From NCBI RefSeq assembly GCF_028607085.1, contig NZ_CP117411.1, positions 2,604,001 to 2,668,000 of the forward strand: a stretch of DNA of 64,000 bases, given 5' to 3'. A model generated the notes under the pieces. It saw nothing but the letters and a program-made list of their open reading frames with translations. It did no database searches and was not told the DNA's origin. The position numbers and the translations under genes were made by a program. Of this stretch, positions 1 to 8,737 are shown piece after piece. The DNA is from Sphingomonas naphthae. GTDB lineage: Bacteria > Pseudomonadota > Alphaproteobacteria > Sphingomonadales > Sphingomonadaceae. Positions within the stretch are counted from its first letter, which is position 1. Each line of letters starts with the position of its first letter.

Positions 1-921
1 GCAGGCGTAAGGCGCCGGGGCACCCATGGCGCGCACGCTGTCGAGGATGTTGCCCTGTTCGGCGTCGAACATCACCGTCAGCTTGCGCCCGTCAAGGATC
101 ACGCCCATCCGCCGCCCGGCCGCCGCCTGCGCCTTGGCGTGGGCCGCCTCGTCCAGCACGGGGCTGGAACCGGCGCTGATGAAGCGTTCGACGAGGATCC
201 TGCCGGCATCGACCCCGGCCGCCAGCAAGGCGCCTTCGGCGGCATCCATCATCCCTTCGGGGCCGCAGATGAAGGCCGCGTCGATCGCGGCGGGATCGAT
301 CAGGGTGGAGAGGATCTCATCGCACTTGGCGCGATCGAGCCGCCCATTGAAGAGGGCGATATCCTCCTCTTCCAGCGTCAGGAAATGATAGACTTCCAGC
401 CGGCCGAGGAAGCGATCCTTCAGCGCCGCGAGCGTTTCCAGAAACAGGATCTGGCTCGACATGCGGTTGCCGTAGAACAGGGTGAAGCGGCTCTCCGGCT
501 CGGTCAGGAGCGCGGTGCGGATCAGCGACAGCACCGGGGTGATGCCCGAGCCGGCGGCGAAGGCGGCGTAGCGCCCCGATCGTTCGGGCGAGAATTCCCA
601 GGTGAAATGGCCGGCGGCCGCCAGCACGTCGAGCGTGTCGCCGCTCTTCAGCCGTTCGTTGGCGAAGGTCGAGAAGCGCCCGCCGCCCAGCATCTTCACC
701 GCCACGCGCAACTCGCCGTCGAGCGGCGAGACGCACACCGAATAATTGCGGCGGATATCCTCGCCCGCGATGTCGGTGCGCAAGGTGAGATACTGGCCCG
801 GCGCGAAGGCGAAGGTGTTCGACAGATCGGCGGGCACATCGAACAGGATCGACACGGAATCGCTGGTTTCCCGGCGGACTTCGGCGACGCGCAGCGGATG
901 GAAATCGGTCTTGGCGGTCAT
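1..921 (-). CDS. paaE: Phenylacetyl-CoA 1,2-epoxidase reductase subunit PaaE (partial, 3' end outside window)
   Basis: Reductase that passes electrons from NAD(P)H through FAD and a [2Fe-2S] centre to the PaaAC oxygenase. The frame starts MTAKTDFHPLRVAEV and runs 307 codons to the left edge. Visible are the FAD motif RNYSV near residue 60, the nucleotide motif AAGSGITPV near residue 120 and CGPEGMMD near residue 220. The last codon in the window is the Cys of APYAC, probably the first ligand of the C-terminal plant-type [2Fe-2S] domain, so about 50 residues are missing only because the window ends. It is the last gene of paaABCDE, 10 nt after paaD. Confidence 0.93.
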   Translation of the reverse strand, partial: MTAKTDFHPLRVAEVRRETSDSVSILFDVPADLSNTFAFAPGQYLTLRTDIAGEDIRRNYSVCVSPLDGELRVAVKMLGGGRFSTFANERLKSGDTLDVLAAAGHFTWEFSPERSGRYAAFAAGSGITPVLSLIRTALLTEPESRFTLFYGNRMSSQILFLETLAALKDRFLGRLEVYHFLTLEEEDIALFNGRLDRAKCDEILSTLIDPAAIDAAFICGPEGMMDAAEGALLAAGVDAGRILVERFISAGSSPVLDEAAHAKAQAAAGRRMGVILDGRKLTVMFDAEQGNILDSVRAMGAPAPYAC

Positions 922-931
922 TGCGGCGGTC

Positions 932-1426
932 CTAGAGGCATTTGAAGCGGTCGAACGGTTCACGGCAGTCGAGGCAGCGCCACATCGCCTTGCACGGCGT
1001 CGATCCGAAGCGGCTGACTTCCTCGGTGTGGGTGGAGCCACAGCGCGGGCAGGCGGCGGGCGGATCGCCGCGCAGGCGGCTGGCCGCCGCCCCCTTTTCG
1101 GGCGGGGCGATGCCGTAGACGCGCAATTTCTCCCGGCCCTCGTCGCTGATCCAGTCGGTCGTCCAGGGCGGCGAAAGTTCGGCGCGGACGCCCACGCCCT
1201 CCAGCCCCGCCCCGTCGAGCGCGCCGCGCACCATCATCTCGATCGCGAGCGTCGCCGGGCAGCCGGTGTAGGTCGGCGTCAGCGCGACATCGCGGCCGCC
1301 GTCCGGCCGGGGGCGCACCCCGCGCACGATGCCGAGATCGCCCAGCGTGACCGCCGGTATCTCCGGATCGGGCACGTTGCCGGCCACGTCGAGGATGTGG
1401 CGGTCGAGCGCGGCGCCTTCCAGCAT
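932..1426 (-). CDS. paaD: Phenylacetate-CoA oxygenase subunit PaaD
   Basis: 164-residue PaaD. The N-terminal half is an MIP18/DUF59-like domain (HILDVAGNVPDPEIPAV; TPTYTGCPA), the class linked to iron-sulfur maturation, so the usual inference is that it matures the PaaE cluster or the oxygenase. The C-terminus has paired cysteines (CPRCGS, then CLDC, and a final FKCL) that suggest a small zinc ribbon. The frame is open well upstream inside paaC, but the ATG at 1426 is chosen because homologues begin here and it lies 5 nt after the paaC stop. Confidence 0.93.
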   Translation of the reverse strand: MLEGAALDRHILDVAGNVPDPEIPAVTLGDLGIVRGVRPRPDGGRDVALTPTYTGCPATLAIEMMVRGALDGAGLEGVGVRAELSPPWTTDWISDEGREKLRVYGIAPPEKGAAASRLRGDPPAACPRCGSTHTEEVSRFGSTPCKAMWRCLDCREPFDRFKCL

Positions 1427-1431
1427 CGCGC

Positions 1432-2196
1432 TTACCAGACCGCGTCGGGATAGGCTCGCGGCAGGAACTGCATCTCGGACAGGATATGGCCGAGATGCTC
1501 GCTGTGCCGCCCGGCACGCCCGCCGGTCACGCCCCGGCCGATCGTCGGCCGGGCGAGCCCGGCCTCGGCCAGCACGGCATCGACGGCGGCATCCCACGCC
1601 GGGCGCAGCGCGGCGCGATCCACCGCCTCGCCGGCCTCGACCAGCATAGCCTCCGCCGGATCACTTTCGAACAATTCGTCGACAAAGCGCCAGCACCAGG
1701 CGAGTGCCGCCTCCATCCGCCGCTTGCTCTCGGCCGTGCCATCGCCGAGGCGGACGATCCATTCGCCCGAGAAGCGGACATGATAGGCGATTTCCTTGAC
1801 CGCTTTCTCCGCGACATCGGCGATGCGCCGGTCGGCCGAGGCGGCGAGCCCCTGCATCAACGGCAACTGCCATGCCGAAAACAGATACTGCCGCGCGATC
1901 GTCCGCGCGAAATCGCCGTTGGGCTGTTCGACCAGCAGGCAGTTGCGAAAATCATAGACGTCGCGGCGGAAGGCGAGGCCGTCGGCGTCTTGCCCCTTGC
2001 CCTCCAGTTCGCCGGCATAGCCCAGGAAATGCTGTGCCTGGCCGATCAGGTCGAGCCCGATGTTGGTGAGTGCCAGATCGACCTCGAGGGTCGGCGCATG
2101 GCCGGCCCATTCCCCCAGCCGCTGGCCGAGGATGAGCGCGTCGTCCCCCAGCCGGAGGCTCTGCGCGAAGCGCGCGGCGGCGAGAGCGTCGGCCAT
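1432..2196 (-). CDS. paaC: Phenylacetyl-CoA 1,2-epoxidase structural subunit PaaC
   Basis: 254-residue ferritin-like subunit that pairs with PaaA to form the epoxidase core. In characterised systems PaaC lacks the di-iron site and is structural. The start at 2196 (MADALAAARFAQSL) shares one base with the paaB stop in a TGATG overlap, so translation is probably coupled. Family blocks such as LGQRLGEWAGHAP and KEIAYHVRFSGEW are present, and the length is normal. Confidence 0.94.
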   Translation of the reverse strand: MADALAAARFAQSLRLGDDALILGQRLGEWAGHAPTLEVDLALTNIGLDLIGQAQHFLGYAGELEGKGQDADGLAFRRDVYDFRNCLLVEQPNGDFARTIARQYLFSAWQLPLMQGLAASADRRIADVAEKAVKEIAYHVRFSGEWIVRLGDGTAESKRRMEAALAWCWRFVDELFESDPAEAMLVEAGEAVDRAALRPAWDAAVDAVLAEAGLARPTIGRGVTGGRAGRHSEHLGHILSEMQFLPRAYPDAVW

Positions 2197-2480
2197 CAGA
2201 TATGCTTGATATTGTCGGGAACGACATAAAAGGTCGGGTGACGATAGACCTTGTCCGCCGCCGGCTCGAACAATTCGGCCGCGTCGCCCGGATCGGAGGC
2301 GGTGATCGCCGCCGAGGGCACGACCCACAGGCTCACGCCTTCCATCCGCCGCGTATACACGTCGCGCGCGCCCGCCACCGCCATCGCCGCGTCCGAAGCG
2401 TGGACGCTGCCGACATGGCGGTGCGACAGTCCGTTTTTCGCGCGGACAAACACTTCCCAAAGCGGGAATTCGCCGTTCAT
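2196..2480 (-). CDS. paaB: Phenylacetyl-CoA 1,2-epoxidase subunit PaaB
   Basis: 94-residue PaaB beginning MNGEFPLWEVFVRAKNG, a signature of the family, followed by LSHRHVGSVHA and ending with DNIKHI. PaaB bridges the PaaAC heterodimers in the multi-subunit epoxidase. It lies 24 nt after paaA and overlaps paaC by one base. Length and order are as in other paaABCDE operons. Confidence 0.95.
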   Translation of the reverse strand: MNGEFPLWEVFVRAKNGLSHRHVGSVHASDAAMAVAGARDVYTRRMEGVSLWVVPSAAITASDPGDAAELFEPAADKVYRHPTFYVVPDNIKHI

Positions 2481-2504
2481 GATCCTACCCCCGATAGTCG
2501 GCCG

Positions 2505-3500
2505 TCAGGCGGCCAGACGTTGCGACCGCTGCTTCGCGGCATGTTCCATCGCGGCATCGCGCACCCAGGCGCCATCGTCCCACGCCTTGCGGCGCGCTTC
2601 CATCCGCTCCATCGCGACCGGGCCTTCGCCCCGCACGACGGCGTAAAATTCGTCCCAGTCGGGCGTGCCGAAATCATAGCCGCCCTTGGCCTCGTTCCAC
2701 ACCAGATCGGGATCGGGGATCGTCAGGCCGAGCGCCTCGGCCTGCGGCACCGTCACGTCGACGAATTTCTGGCGCAGCTCGTCATTGGTCTCGCGCTTGA
2801 TCCGCCAGCGCATCGACTGGGCGGTGTTGGGCGAATTGTCGTCGGGCGGGCCGAACATCATCAGCGAGGGCCACCACCAGCGATCGAGCGCGTCCTGCGC
2901 CATCGCCTTCTGCTCGGGCGTGCCGGCGGCGAGCGCCATCACCGCCTCATAGCCCTGGCGCTGGTGGAAGCTCTCCTCCTTGCACACCCGCACCATCGCG
3001 CGGGCGTAGGGGCCATAGGACGTCCGCTGCAACGGCACCTGGTTCATGATCGCGGCGCCATCGACCAGCCAGCCGATCGTGCCCATGTCGGCCCAGGTCA
3101 GCGTCGGATAGTTGAAGATGGTGGAGTATTTCGCCTTCCCCGCCAGCAGCGCCTGCGTCATCTCGTCGCGCGAGATGCCGAGCGTCTCGGCGGCGCAATA
3201 GAGGTAGAGGCCGTGGCCCGCCTCGTCCTGCACCTTGGCCATCAGGATCGCCTTGCGGCGCAAGCTCGGCGCGCGCGTGATCCAATTGCCCTCGGGCAGC
3301 ATGCCGACGATCTCGCTGTGCGCGTGCTGCGAGATCTGGCGGATCAGGGTGCGGCGATACGCCTCCGGCATCCAGTCCTTCGGCTCGATGAAATCGTCGG
3401 CGGCGACCCGCGCGTCGAATTCGGCAAGCCGCGCCGCATCCTCGACGCCCTCGGCGGCGGCGATGCGGGTGGGAGTCGCGCTCAGCTCGGTGGTGTACAT
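2505..3500 (-). CDS. paaA: Phenylacetyl-CoA 1,2-epoxidase catalytic subunit PaaA
   Basis: 331-residue di-iron subunit that epoxidises the aromatic ring of phenylacetyl-CoA. Two ExxH iron-ligand motifs are visible, EAGH in [12 protein letters not shown] near residue 115 and ESFH in [14 protein letters not shown] near residue 185. The ATG at 3500 ([18 protein letters not shown]) is preferred to an in-frame ATG 51 nt upstream because the longer form would start inside the palindromic operator at 3532-3551. First gene of the paaABCDE operon. Confidence 0.95.
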   Translation of the reverse strand: MYTTELSATPTRIAAAEGVEDAARLAEFDARVAADDFIEPKDWMPEAYRRTLIRQISQHAHSEIVGMLPEGNWITRAPSLRRKAILMAKVQDEAGHGLYLYCAAETLGISRDEMTQALLAGKAKYSTIFNYPTLTWADMGTIGWLVDGAAIMNQVPLQRTSYGPYARAMVRVCKEESFHQRQGYEAVMALAAGTPEQKAMAQDALDRWWWPSLMMFGPPDDNSPNTAQSMRWRIKRETNDELRQKFVDVTVPQAEALGLTIPDPDLVWNEAKGGYDFGTPDWDEFYAVVRGEGPVAMERMEARRKAWDDGAWVRDAAMEHAAKQRSQRLAA

Positions 3501-3531
3501 GGCCGATCCTTTCGTTGATCCCCGGATATCA

Positions 3532-3551
3532 TTAGCCGACCGGTCGGTCAA
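3532..3551. promoter_or_regulatory. Putative TetR (PaaR-type) operator upstream of paaA
   Basis: The centre is a perfect 12-bp palindrome, CCGACCGGTCGG at 3536-3547, extended to an imperfect 20-bp inverted repeat. It lies 31 nt upstream of the paaA start. A closely related site sits between paaJ and paaG. Palindromes of the ACCGACCGGTCGGT type are known for TetR-family phenylacetate regulators; assignment to the TetR gene at 8124 is inference. Confidence 0.65.
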
Positions 3552-3567
3552 CTAATCATTCACAGCA

Positions 3568-4770
3568 TCACACCCGCTCGATGATCATGGCGATGCCCTG
3601 CCCCACGCCGATGCACATCGTACACAGGGCGAAGCGCTTGCCGCTGCGCTGAAGCTCCTCGGTGGCCGTCAGCACGAGGCGCGCGCCCGACATGCCGAGC
3701 GGATGGCCGAGCGCGATCGCCCCGCCGTTGGGGTTCACATGATCGGCATCGTCGGCCAGGCCGAGCTGGCGCAGCACCGCCAGCCCCTGCGACGCGAACG
3801 CCTCGTTCAGTTCGATCAGGTCGATCTGATCGAGCGTCATCCCCGCCTTGGCGAGCACGGACAGGCTGGCCGGCGCCGGCCCGATACCCATGATTCGCGG
3901 CGGCACGCCGACCACGCTGGTCGCGACGACTCGCGCGCGCGGGGTGAGGCCATGCCGCTTGGCCGCCGCCTCCGACGCGACGAGGATCGCCGCCGCGCCA
4001 TCGTTCACGCCCGATGCGTTGCCGGCGGTCACCGTGCCGTCCGGGCGGACGATCGGCTTCAGCTTGCCCAGCGTCTCGACAGTGGTGGCGCGGGGATGCT
4101 CGTCGCGATCGACGACGACCGGATCGCCCTTGCGCTGCGGGATCGTGACGGGAACGATCTCGGCATCGAAGCGCCCAGCGGCCTGCGCGGCGGCGGCGCG
4201 CGCCTGACTGCGGACGGCGAAAGCGTCCTGATCGGCGCGGCTCACGCCGAAATCCTGCGCGACGTTCTCGGCCGTCTCGGGCATCGAATCGACCCCGAAG
4301 CGAGCCTTCAGCAGCGGATTGATGAAGCGCCAGCCGATCGTCGTGTCGAATATCTCGGCGCTGCGGGAAAAGGCGCTCGTCGCCTTGCCCATCACGAACG
4401 GCGCGCGGGTCATGCTCTCGACGCCGCCGGCGATATAGAGCCCCGCCTCGCCCGCCTTGATGGCCCGCGCGGCGGTGCCGACGGCATCCATCCCCGATCC
4501 GCACAGGCGGTTCAGCGTCGTGCCCGGCGCGCTCTCGCCGAGCCCCGCCAGCAGCGCCGCCATCCGCGCGACGTCACGATTGTCCTCGCCCGCCTGGTTG
4601 GCGCAGCCCAGCACGATATCGTCGAGCAGTGCCCAATCGACACCCGGATTGCGCGCCTTCAGGGCGGCGATCGGAATGGCCGCCAGATCGTCCGCGCGGA
4701 CGCCGGCCAGCGCGCCGCCGTAGCGGCCGATCGGCGTGCGCACCGCGTCGCAGATGAAGGCGTCGGTCAT
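3568..4770 (-). CDS. paaJ: 3-oxoadipyl-CoA / 3-oxo-5,6-dehydrosuberyl-CoA thiolase
   Basis: 400-residue type II thiolase. The nucleophilic cysteine is Cys90 in LNRLCGSGMDAV, and the second site has GGAIALGHPLGMSGAR and CTMCIGVGQG. In phenylacetate breakdown it cleaves 3-oxo-5,6-dehydrosuberyl-CoA and then 3-oxoadipyl-CoA, releasing acetyl-CoA and succinyl-CoA. The close homologue PcaF makes only the second cut in the beta-ketoadipate pathway; the paa context favours PaaJ. The start at 4770 (MTDAFICDAVRTPIGRYGG) matches the family; an ATG 129 nt upstream would overlap the divergent regulatory region. Confidence 0.92.
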   Translation of the reverse strand: MTDAFICDAVRTPIGRYGGALAGVRADDLAAIPIAALKARNPGVDWALLDDIVLGCANQAGEDNRDVARMAALLAGLGESAPGTTLNRLCGSGMDAVGTAARAIKAGEAGLYIAGGVESMTRAPFVMGKATSAFSRSAEIFDTTIGWRFINPLLKARFGVDSMPETAENVAQDFGVSRADQDAFAVRSQARAAAAQAAGRFDAEIVPVTIPQRKGDPVVVDRDEHPRATTVETLGKLKPIVRPDGTVTAGNASGVNDGAAAILVASEAAAKRHGLTPRARVVATSVVGVPPRIMGIGPAPASLSVLAKAGMTLDQIDLIELNEAFASQGLAVLRQLGLADDADHVNPNGGAIALGHPLGMSGARLVLTATEELQRSGKRFALCTMCIGVGQGIAMIIERV

Positions 4771-4833
4771 TCCATCTCTCCCGAAACTCTGTTCGCGCTC
4801 CATCCTAGGCATCGTCCGGGCGCTGCGCAATAA

Positions 4834-4853
4834 TTGACCGACCGGCCGTTCTA
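4834..4853. promoter_or_regulatory. Putative TetR (PaaR-type) operator between paaJ and paaG
   Basis: TTGACCGACCGGCCGTTCTA is an imperfect palindrome (7 of 10 pairs) that shares its left half, TTGACCGACCGG, with the site before paaA read on the other strand. It lies 45 nt upstream of paaG and 64 nt upstream of paaJ, where one repressor could control both directions. No experimental evidence is implied. Confidence 0.55.
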
Positions 4854-4897
4854 CTTTAACGCGGACGGCCATAAGACCCGAGGGAGAGCCGGCGGCC

Positions 4898-5686
4898 ATG
4901 GACTATGAAACGATCCTCTTCTCGCTGGAGGATGGCGTCGCGCGGCTGACGCTCAACCGGCCGGATCGGCTCAACAGCTTCACCACCGTCATGCACGGCG
5001 AGGTGCAGGAGGCCTTGTCCCGCGTCGAGGCCGAGGGCGCCCGCGTATTCCTGCTGATCGGTTCGGGCCGGGGCTTCTGCGCCGGGCAGGATCTCTCCGA
5101 TCGCGCCGTGTCGCCCGGCGACGCGCCGGTCGATCTGGGCACATCGGTCGAGAATTTCTACAATCCGCTGATCCGCCGGCTGGTCGCCCTGCCGATGCCG
5201 GTGATCTGCGCCGTCAACGGCGTGGCGGCCGGCGCCGGGGCCAGCATCGCGCTGGCCGCCGACATCGTCATCGCCGCGCGGTCGGCCAAATTCATCCAGT
5301 CCTTCGCGGCGATCGGCCTGATCCCCGATTCCGGCGGCACCTGGATCCTGCCGCGCCTCGTCGGCCACGCCCGCGCGATGGGCATGGCGCTCACCGGCCA
5401 GCCGATCCCCGCCGAAACCGCCGCCGACTGGGGCCTGATCTGGCAGGTCGTCGACGACGCCGATCTGGCCGCCACCGCCGACGCGCTCGTCGCCAAATTC
5501 GCCACCGCGCCCACCGCCGGCCTCGCCGCGACCAAGGCGATGATCCGCGAAAGCTGGGCGCACGGGCTGGACGAGGAACTCGATCTCCAGCGCGACGCCA
5601 TGCGCCGGCTGGGGTTCACCGAAGACTATCGCGAGGGCGTCGCCGCCTTCCTCGAAAAGCGCACGCCGGCCTTCAAGGGCCGCTGA
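4898..5686 (+). CDS. paaG: 2-(1,2-epoxy-1,2-dihydrophenyl)acetyl-CoA isomerase PaaG
   Basis: 262-residue crotonase-fold enzyme that converts ring-epoxyphenylacetyl-CoA to the oxepin-CoA and also acts later as a double-bond isomerase. The oxyanion-hole region GRGFCAGQDLSD and the helix start GVAAGAGASIALA are present. Asp144 in IPDSGGTW is at the position of the catalytic Asp of PaaG. A strong Shine-Dalgarno (AGGGAGAG at about 4881) precedes the start. paaZ follows after 19 nt. Confidence 0.92.
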   Translation: MDYETILFSLEDGVARLTLNRPDRLNSFTTVMHGEVQEALSRVEAEGARVFLLIGSGRGFCAGQDLSDRAVSPGDAPVDLGTSVENFYNPLIRRLVALPMPVICAVNGVAAGAGASIALAADIVIAARSAKFIQSFAAIGLIPDSGGTWILPRLVGHARAMGMALTGQPIPAETAADWGLIWQVVDDADLAATADALVAKFATAPTAGLAATKAMIRESWAHGLDEELDLQRDAMRRLGFTEDYREGVAAFLEKRTPAFKGR

Positions 5687-5705
5687 TCCGAACGGAGAGA
5701 CGAGA

Positions 5706-7721
5706 ATGAAGCCTCTGCATCTGATGAGCTATGTCCAGGGCGGCTGGTATGCCGCGCAGGACCGGCTGGAAACCGTCGCCTCGGCCGTCACCGGCGAGAC
5801 CGTCGCCGAACTCGGCACCGCCGGCATCGATTTCGCCGCCATGGCGCGCCACGCCCGCCAGATCGGCGGCCCCGCGCTGCGGGCGATGACCTTCCACGAG
5901 CGCGCCCGGATGCTGAAGGCGCTGGCCGAGGCGATCATGGCCCGCAAGGAGGAATTGTACGCCCTCTCGGCCCACACCGGCGCGACGCGCGGCGATGGCT
6001 GGATCGACATCGAGGGCGGCGCCGGCACGCTCTTCGCTTATTCGTCCAAGGGCCGCCGCGAACTGCCCAACGACACCGTCCTGCTCGACGGGCCGCCCGA
6101 AATCCTGTCCAAGCGCGGCACCTTCCTCGGCCAGCATATCTATACCCCGCTCCAGGGCGTCGCGGTCCATATCAACGCCTTCAACTTCCCCTGCTGGGGG
6201 ATGCTGGAGAAGCTCGGGCCGACGTTGCTCGCCGGCGTGCCCGCGATCGTGAAGCCCGCCTCGTCCACCGCCTACGTCACCGAAGCCTGCGTGCGGATCA
6301 TGCTGGAGGCGGGCGTGCTGCCCGACGGCGCGCTGCAATTGCTGAGCGGATCGACCGGCGACCTGCTCGATCATCTCACCTGCCAGGATATCGTCTCCTT
6401 CACCGGATCGGCCGCGACCGCGCAAAAGATCCAGTCCAACCCGGTGTTCGCGCGTGAGAGCGTGCGCTTCGTCGCCGAGCGCGACAGCCTCAACGCCACC
6501 GTCCTCGGCCCCGACGCGACGCCGGACGCGCCCGAATTCGACCTGTTCGTGAAGGAGGTCGTCCGCGAGATGACCACCAAGGCGGGCCAGAAATGCACCG
6601 CCATCCGCCGCACCTTCGTCCCCCGCCCGCTGATCGACGCGGTCGAGCAGGCGATCGCAGCCCGGCTCGCCAAGGTGGTCGTCGGCGATCCCGCGCAGGA
6701 GGGCGTGACGATGGGCGCGCTCGTCAGCGAACGCCAGCTGCGCGATGTCCGCGCGACCGTCGCCGAACTCGCCCGCGAGGCACGCATCGTGTTCGGCGAT
6801 CCCGATGCCGATCCGCTGCCCGGCGGCGCCTTCCTCTCGCCGATCCTGCTGCGCTGCGATGCCCCTTGGGAGGCCGCCGGCGTCCACGACAAGGAAGCCT
6901 TCGGCCCGGTCTCGACCCTGATGCCCTATGACGACGTCGCCGACGCGATCGCGCTGTGCAATCGCGGCCAGGGTTCGCTCGTGATGTCGCTGTTCACCTA
7001 CGATCCCGCCGTCGCCGCGCAGGTGGTGGCGGGCGCCGGGGCCTGGCATGGCCGCGTGCTGATCCTCGATCGCGATTGCGCGCGGGAGTCGACCGGCCAC
7101 GGCTCGCCGCTCCCCGGTCTCGTCCACGGCGGCCCCGGCCGCGCCGGTGGCGGCGAGGAGATGGGCGGCATCCGCGGCGTCCACCACTATATGCAGCGCA
7201 CCGCGCTTCAGGGCAGCCCGCGCATGCTCGCCGCCGTCGGCCACCGCTGGGTCGCGGGCGCGCCGGTCGCCGACACGCCGCCGCACCCGTTCCGGCTGCG
7301 CTTCGGCGAACTGGAGATCGGCAAGACCGTCGTCACCGAAGCGCGCACGATCAGCCTGGCGGACATCGAGCATTTCGCCGAATTCACCGGCGACACCTTC
7401 TACGCCCACATGGACGAGGAGGCGGCCGCCGCGAACCCCTTCTTCCCGGGCCGGGTGGCGCACGGCTATCTTATCCTGAGCTTCGCCGCCGGCCTGTTCG
7501 TCGATCCCGCCCCCGGCCCGGTCCTCGCCAATTACGGGCTGGATTCGCTGCGCTTCCTCAAACCCGTCTCGCCCGGTGACGCGATCCGCGTGCGCCTGAC
7601 CGCCAAGGCCAAGAGCCAGCGCAACGAGGAATATGGCGAAGTCCGCTGGGACGCGCTCGTCACCAATCAGGAAGACGAGACGGTCGCGACCTACGAACTC
7701 CTCACCATGAACGCGCTGTGA
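5706..7721 (+). CDS. paaZ: Bifunctional oxepin-CoA hydrolase / 3-oxo-5,6-dehydrosuberyl-CoA semialdehyde dehydrogenase PaaZ
   Basis: 671 residues in two domains. Residues 1 to about 520 are an aldehyde dehydrogenase with Glu258 (AERDSLN) and nucleophile Cys297 (KAGQKCTAIRR). Residues about 525 to 671 are a MaoC-like hydratase with Asp563 and His568 (TGDTFYAHMDEE). These positions match the catalytic residues known in E. coli PaaZ within two residues. The enzyme hydrolytically opens the oxepin-CoA ring and oxidises the resulting aldehyde. GGAGAG lies just upstream of the chosen start; Met7 is an alternative. Confidence 0.95.
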   Translation: MKPLHLMSYVQGGWYAAQDRLETVASAVTGETVAELGTAGIDFAAMARHARQIGGPALRAMTFHERARMLKALAEAIMARKEELYALSAHTGATRGDGWIDIEGGAGTLFAYSSKGRRELPNDTVLLDGPPEILSKRGTFLGQHIYTPLQGVAVHINAFNFPCWGMLEKLGPTLLAGVPAIVKPASSTAYVTEACVRIMLEAGVLPDGALQLLSGSTGDLLDHLTCQDIVSFTGSAATAQKIQSNPVFARESVRFVAERDSLNATVLGPDATPDAPEFDLFVKEVVREMTTKAGQKCTAIRRTFVPRPLIDAVEQAIAARLAKVVVGDPAQEGVTMGALVSERQLRDVRATVAELAREARIVFGDPDADPLPGGAFLSPILLRCDAPWEAAGVHDKEAFGPVSTLMPYDDVADAIALCNRGQGSLVMSLFTYDPAVAAQVVAGAGAWHGRVLILDRDCARESTGHGSPLPGLVHGGPGRAGGGEEMGGIRGVHHYMQRTALQGSPRMLAAVGHRWVAGAPVADTPPHPFRLRFGELEIGKTVVTEARTISLADIEHFAEFTGDTFYAHMDEEAAAANPFFPGRVAHGYLILSFAAGLFVDPAPGPVLANYGLDSLRFLKPVSPGDAIRVRLTAKAKSQRNEEYGEVRWDALVTNQEDETVATYELLTMNAL

Positions 7722-7731
7722 GGCCGGCGCG

Positions 7732-8037
7732 ATGACCGTGAAGCTGATCGCGCTCTACCAGCGCCCCGACGATGTCGATGCCTTCCTCGATCACTATCGG
7801 CAGGTCCACCTGCCGCTGATCGAGAAGGTGCCCGGCCTGCTGCGGACAATCGTCAATCACACCGACAAGGTGCTGATCGGCGACACCGCCCCCTTCCTGA
7901 TCGCCGAGATGCACTTCGCCGATCCGGCCGCCTTCGACGCCGCCATGGCCTCCCCCGAAAACCGCGCCGCCGGCAAGGATCTGATGGGTTTCGCCAAGGG
8001 CCTCGTCACCCTGATCGCGGCGGCCAGCACGGATTGA
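7732..8037 (+). CDS. EthD-domain small protein in the paa cluster
   Basis: 101-residue protein of the EthD/dimeric alpha-beta barrel type: MTVKLIALYQRPDDVDAF at the start, HYRQVHLPLIEKVPG near residue 22, and an ALKAxDPxAFDAAMASPE-like end (seen as FADPAAFDAAMASPE). It starts 10 nt after the paaZ stop, so it is probably co-transcribed. EthD-type proteins are small accessory or detoxifying proteins next to catabolic genes. Its substrate is unknown; a role with unstable PaaZ intermediates is inference. Confidence 0.75.
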   Translation: MTVKLIALYQRPDDVDAFLDHYRQVHLPLIEKVPGLLRTIVNHTDKVLIGDTAPFLIAEMHFADPAAFDAAMASPENRAAGKDLMGFAKGLVTLIAAASTD

Positions 8038-8123
8038 GGATCAGCCGGTCCGCTTGCAGTTTACCGCCGCTTGCTCAATGTGATCGCGCGGCGGATCGAT
8101 CCGGCGCCTTACGGAACGGATAG

Positions 8124-8729
8124 ATGGCGCGCACCCAGGCGGCGGATTACGATCAACGGCGCGAGGCCATCACGGCCACGGCGGCCGGGCTCTATGCCCG
8201 GCATGGCTTCCTCGGCGCGTCGGTTTCGCAGATCGCGGCGGCGTGCAAGACGTCCAAGTCGCTGATCTACCATTATTATCCGTCGAAGGAGGATATCCTG
8301 TTCGACGTGATGGACCTGCACGTCCAGAGTCTGGTGCAGGCCGCGCGCGAGATCGACGAGGGGGCGGGCAGCCCGCGGGAGAAGATCGCCCTGCTCGCCC
8401 GCGCGCTGATGGACCGCTACGCGGGCGCCGAGGACCAGCACAAGGTGCTGCTCAACGAACTCATCAACCTGCCGCCCGAGCGGCGCGCGATCATCGTCGA
8501 GCATCAGCGCAACCTGCTCGATATCTTCGATCGGCTACTGAGCGAGGCCCAGCCCGGCCTCGGCGACGATCACCCCCGCCGCCGCGCGCTGACGATGCTG
8601 TTCTTCGGCATGGTCAACTGGACGCACACCTGGTTCGATCCCAGCGGGCCGCTACAGGGCGCCACCATCGCCGACATGGCCTCCACCATGTTCCTGCACG
8701 GCGTGGAAGATGCCGCCAAGGTCGGCTGA
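8124..8729 (+). CDS. TetR/AcrR-family regulator, probable PaaR
   Basis: 201-residue TetR protein. The N-terminal helix-turn-helix is clear (ATAAGLYARHGFLGASVSQ, then SKSLIYHYYPSKEDIL near residues 45-60). The C-terminal ligand domain is typical in length. It lies 86 nt after the EthD gene in the same direction. Its position and the two TetR-like palindromes make it the likely phenylacetyl-CoA-responsive repressor of the cluster. No matching palindrome was seen immediately upstream of the gene itself. Confidence 0.82.
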   Translation: MARTQAADYDQRREAITATAAGLYARHGFLGASVSQIAAACKTSKSLIYHYYPSKEDILFDVMDLHVQSLVQAAREIDEGAGSPREKIALLARALMDRYAGAEDQHKVLLNELINLPPERRAIIVEHQRNLLDIFDRLLSEAQPGLGDDHPRRRALTMLFFGMVNWTHTWFDPSGPLQGATIADMASTMFLHGVEDAAKVG

Positions 8730-8737
8730 GGTTCGGC

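Noticed and set aside
1-921. paaE as a truncated gene
   Set aside because: The missing C-terminus is due to the window edge; the frame is open up to base 1.
5673-7463. Long minus-strand open frame under paaZ
   Set aside because: Composition is Arg/Gly/Asp-rich without domains, typical of a reverse-complement shadow of paaZ, whose catalytic residues are all present.
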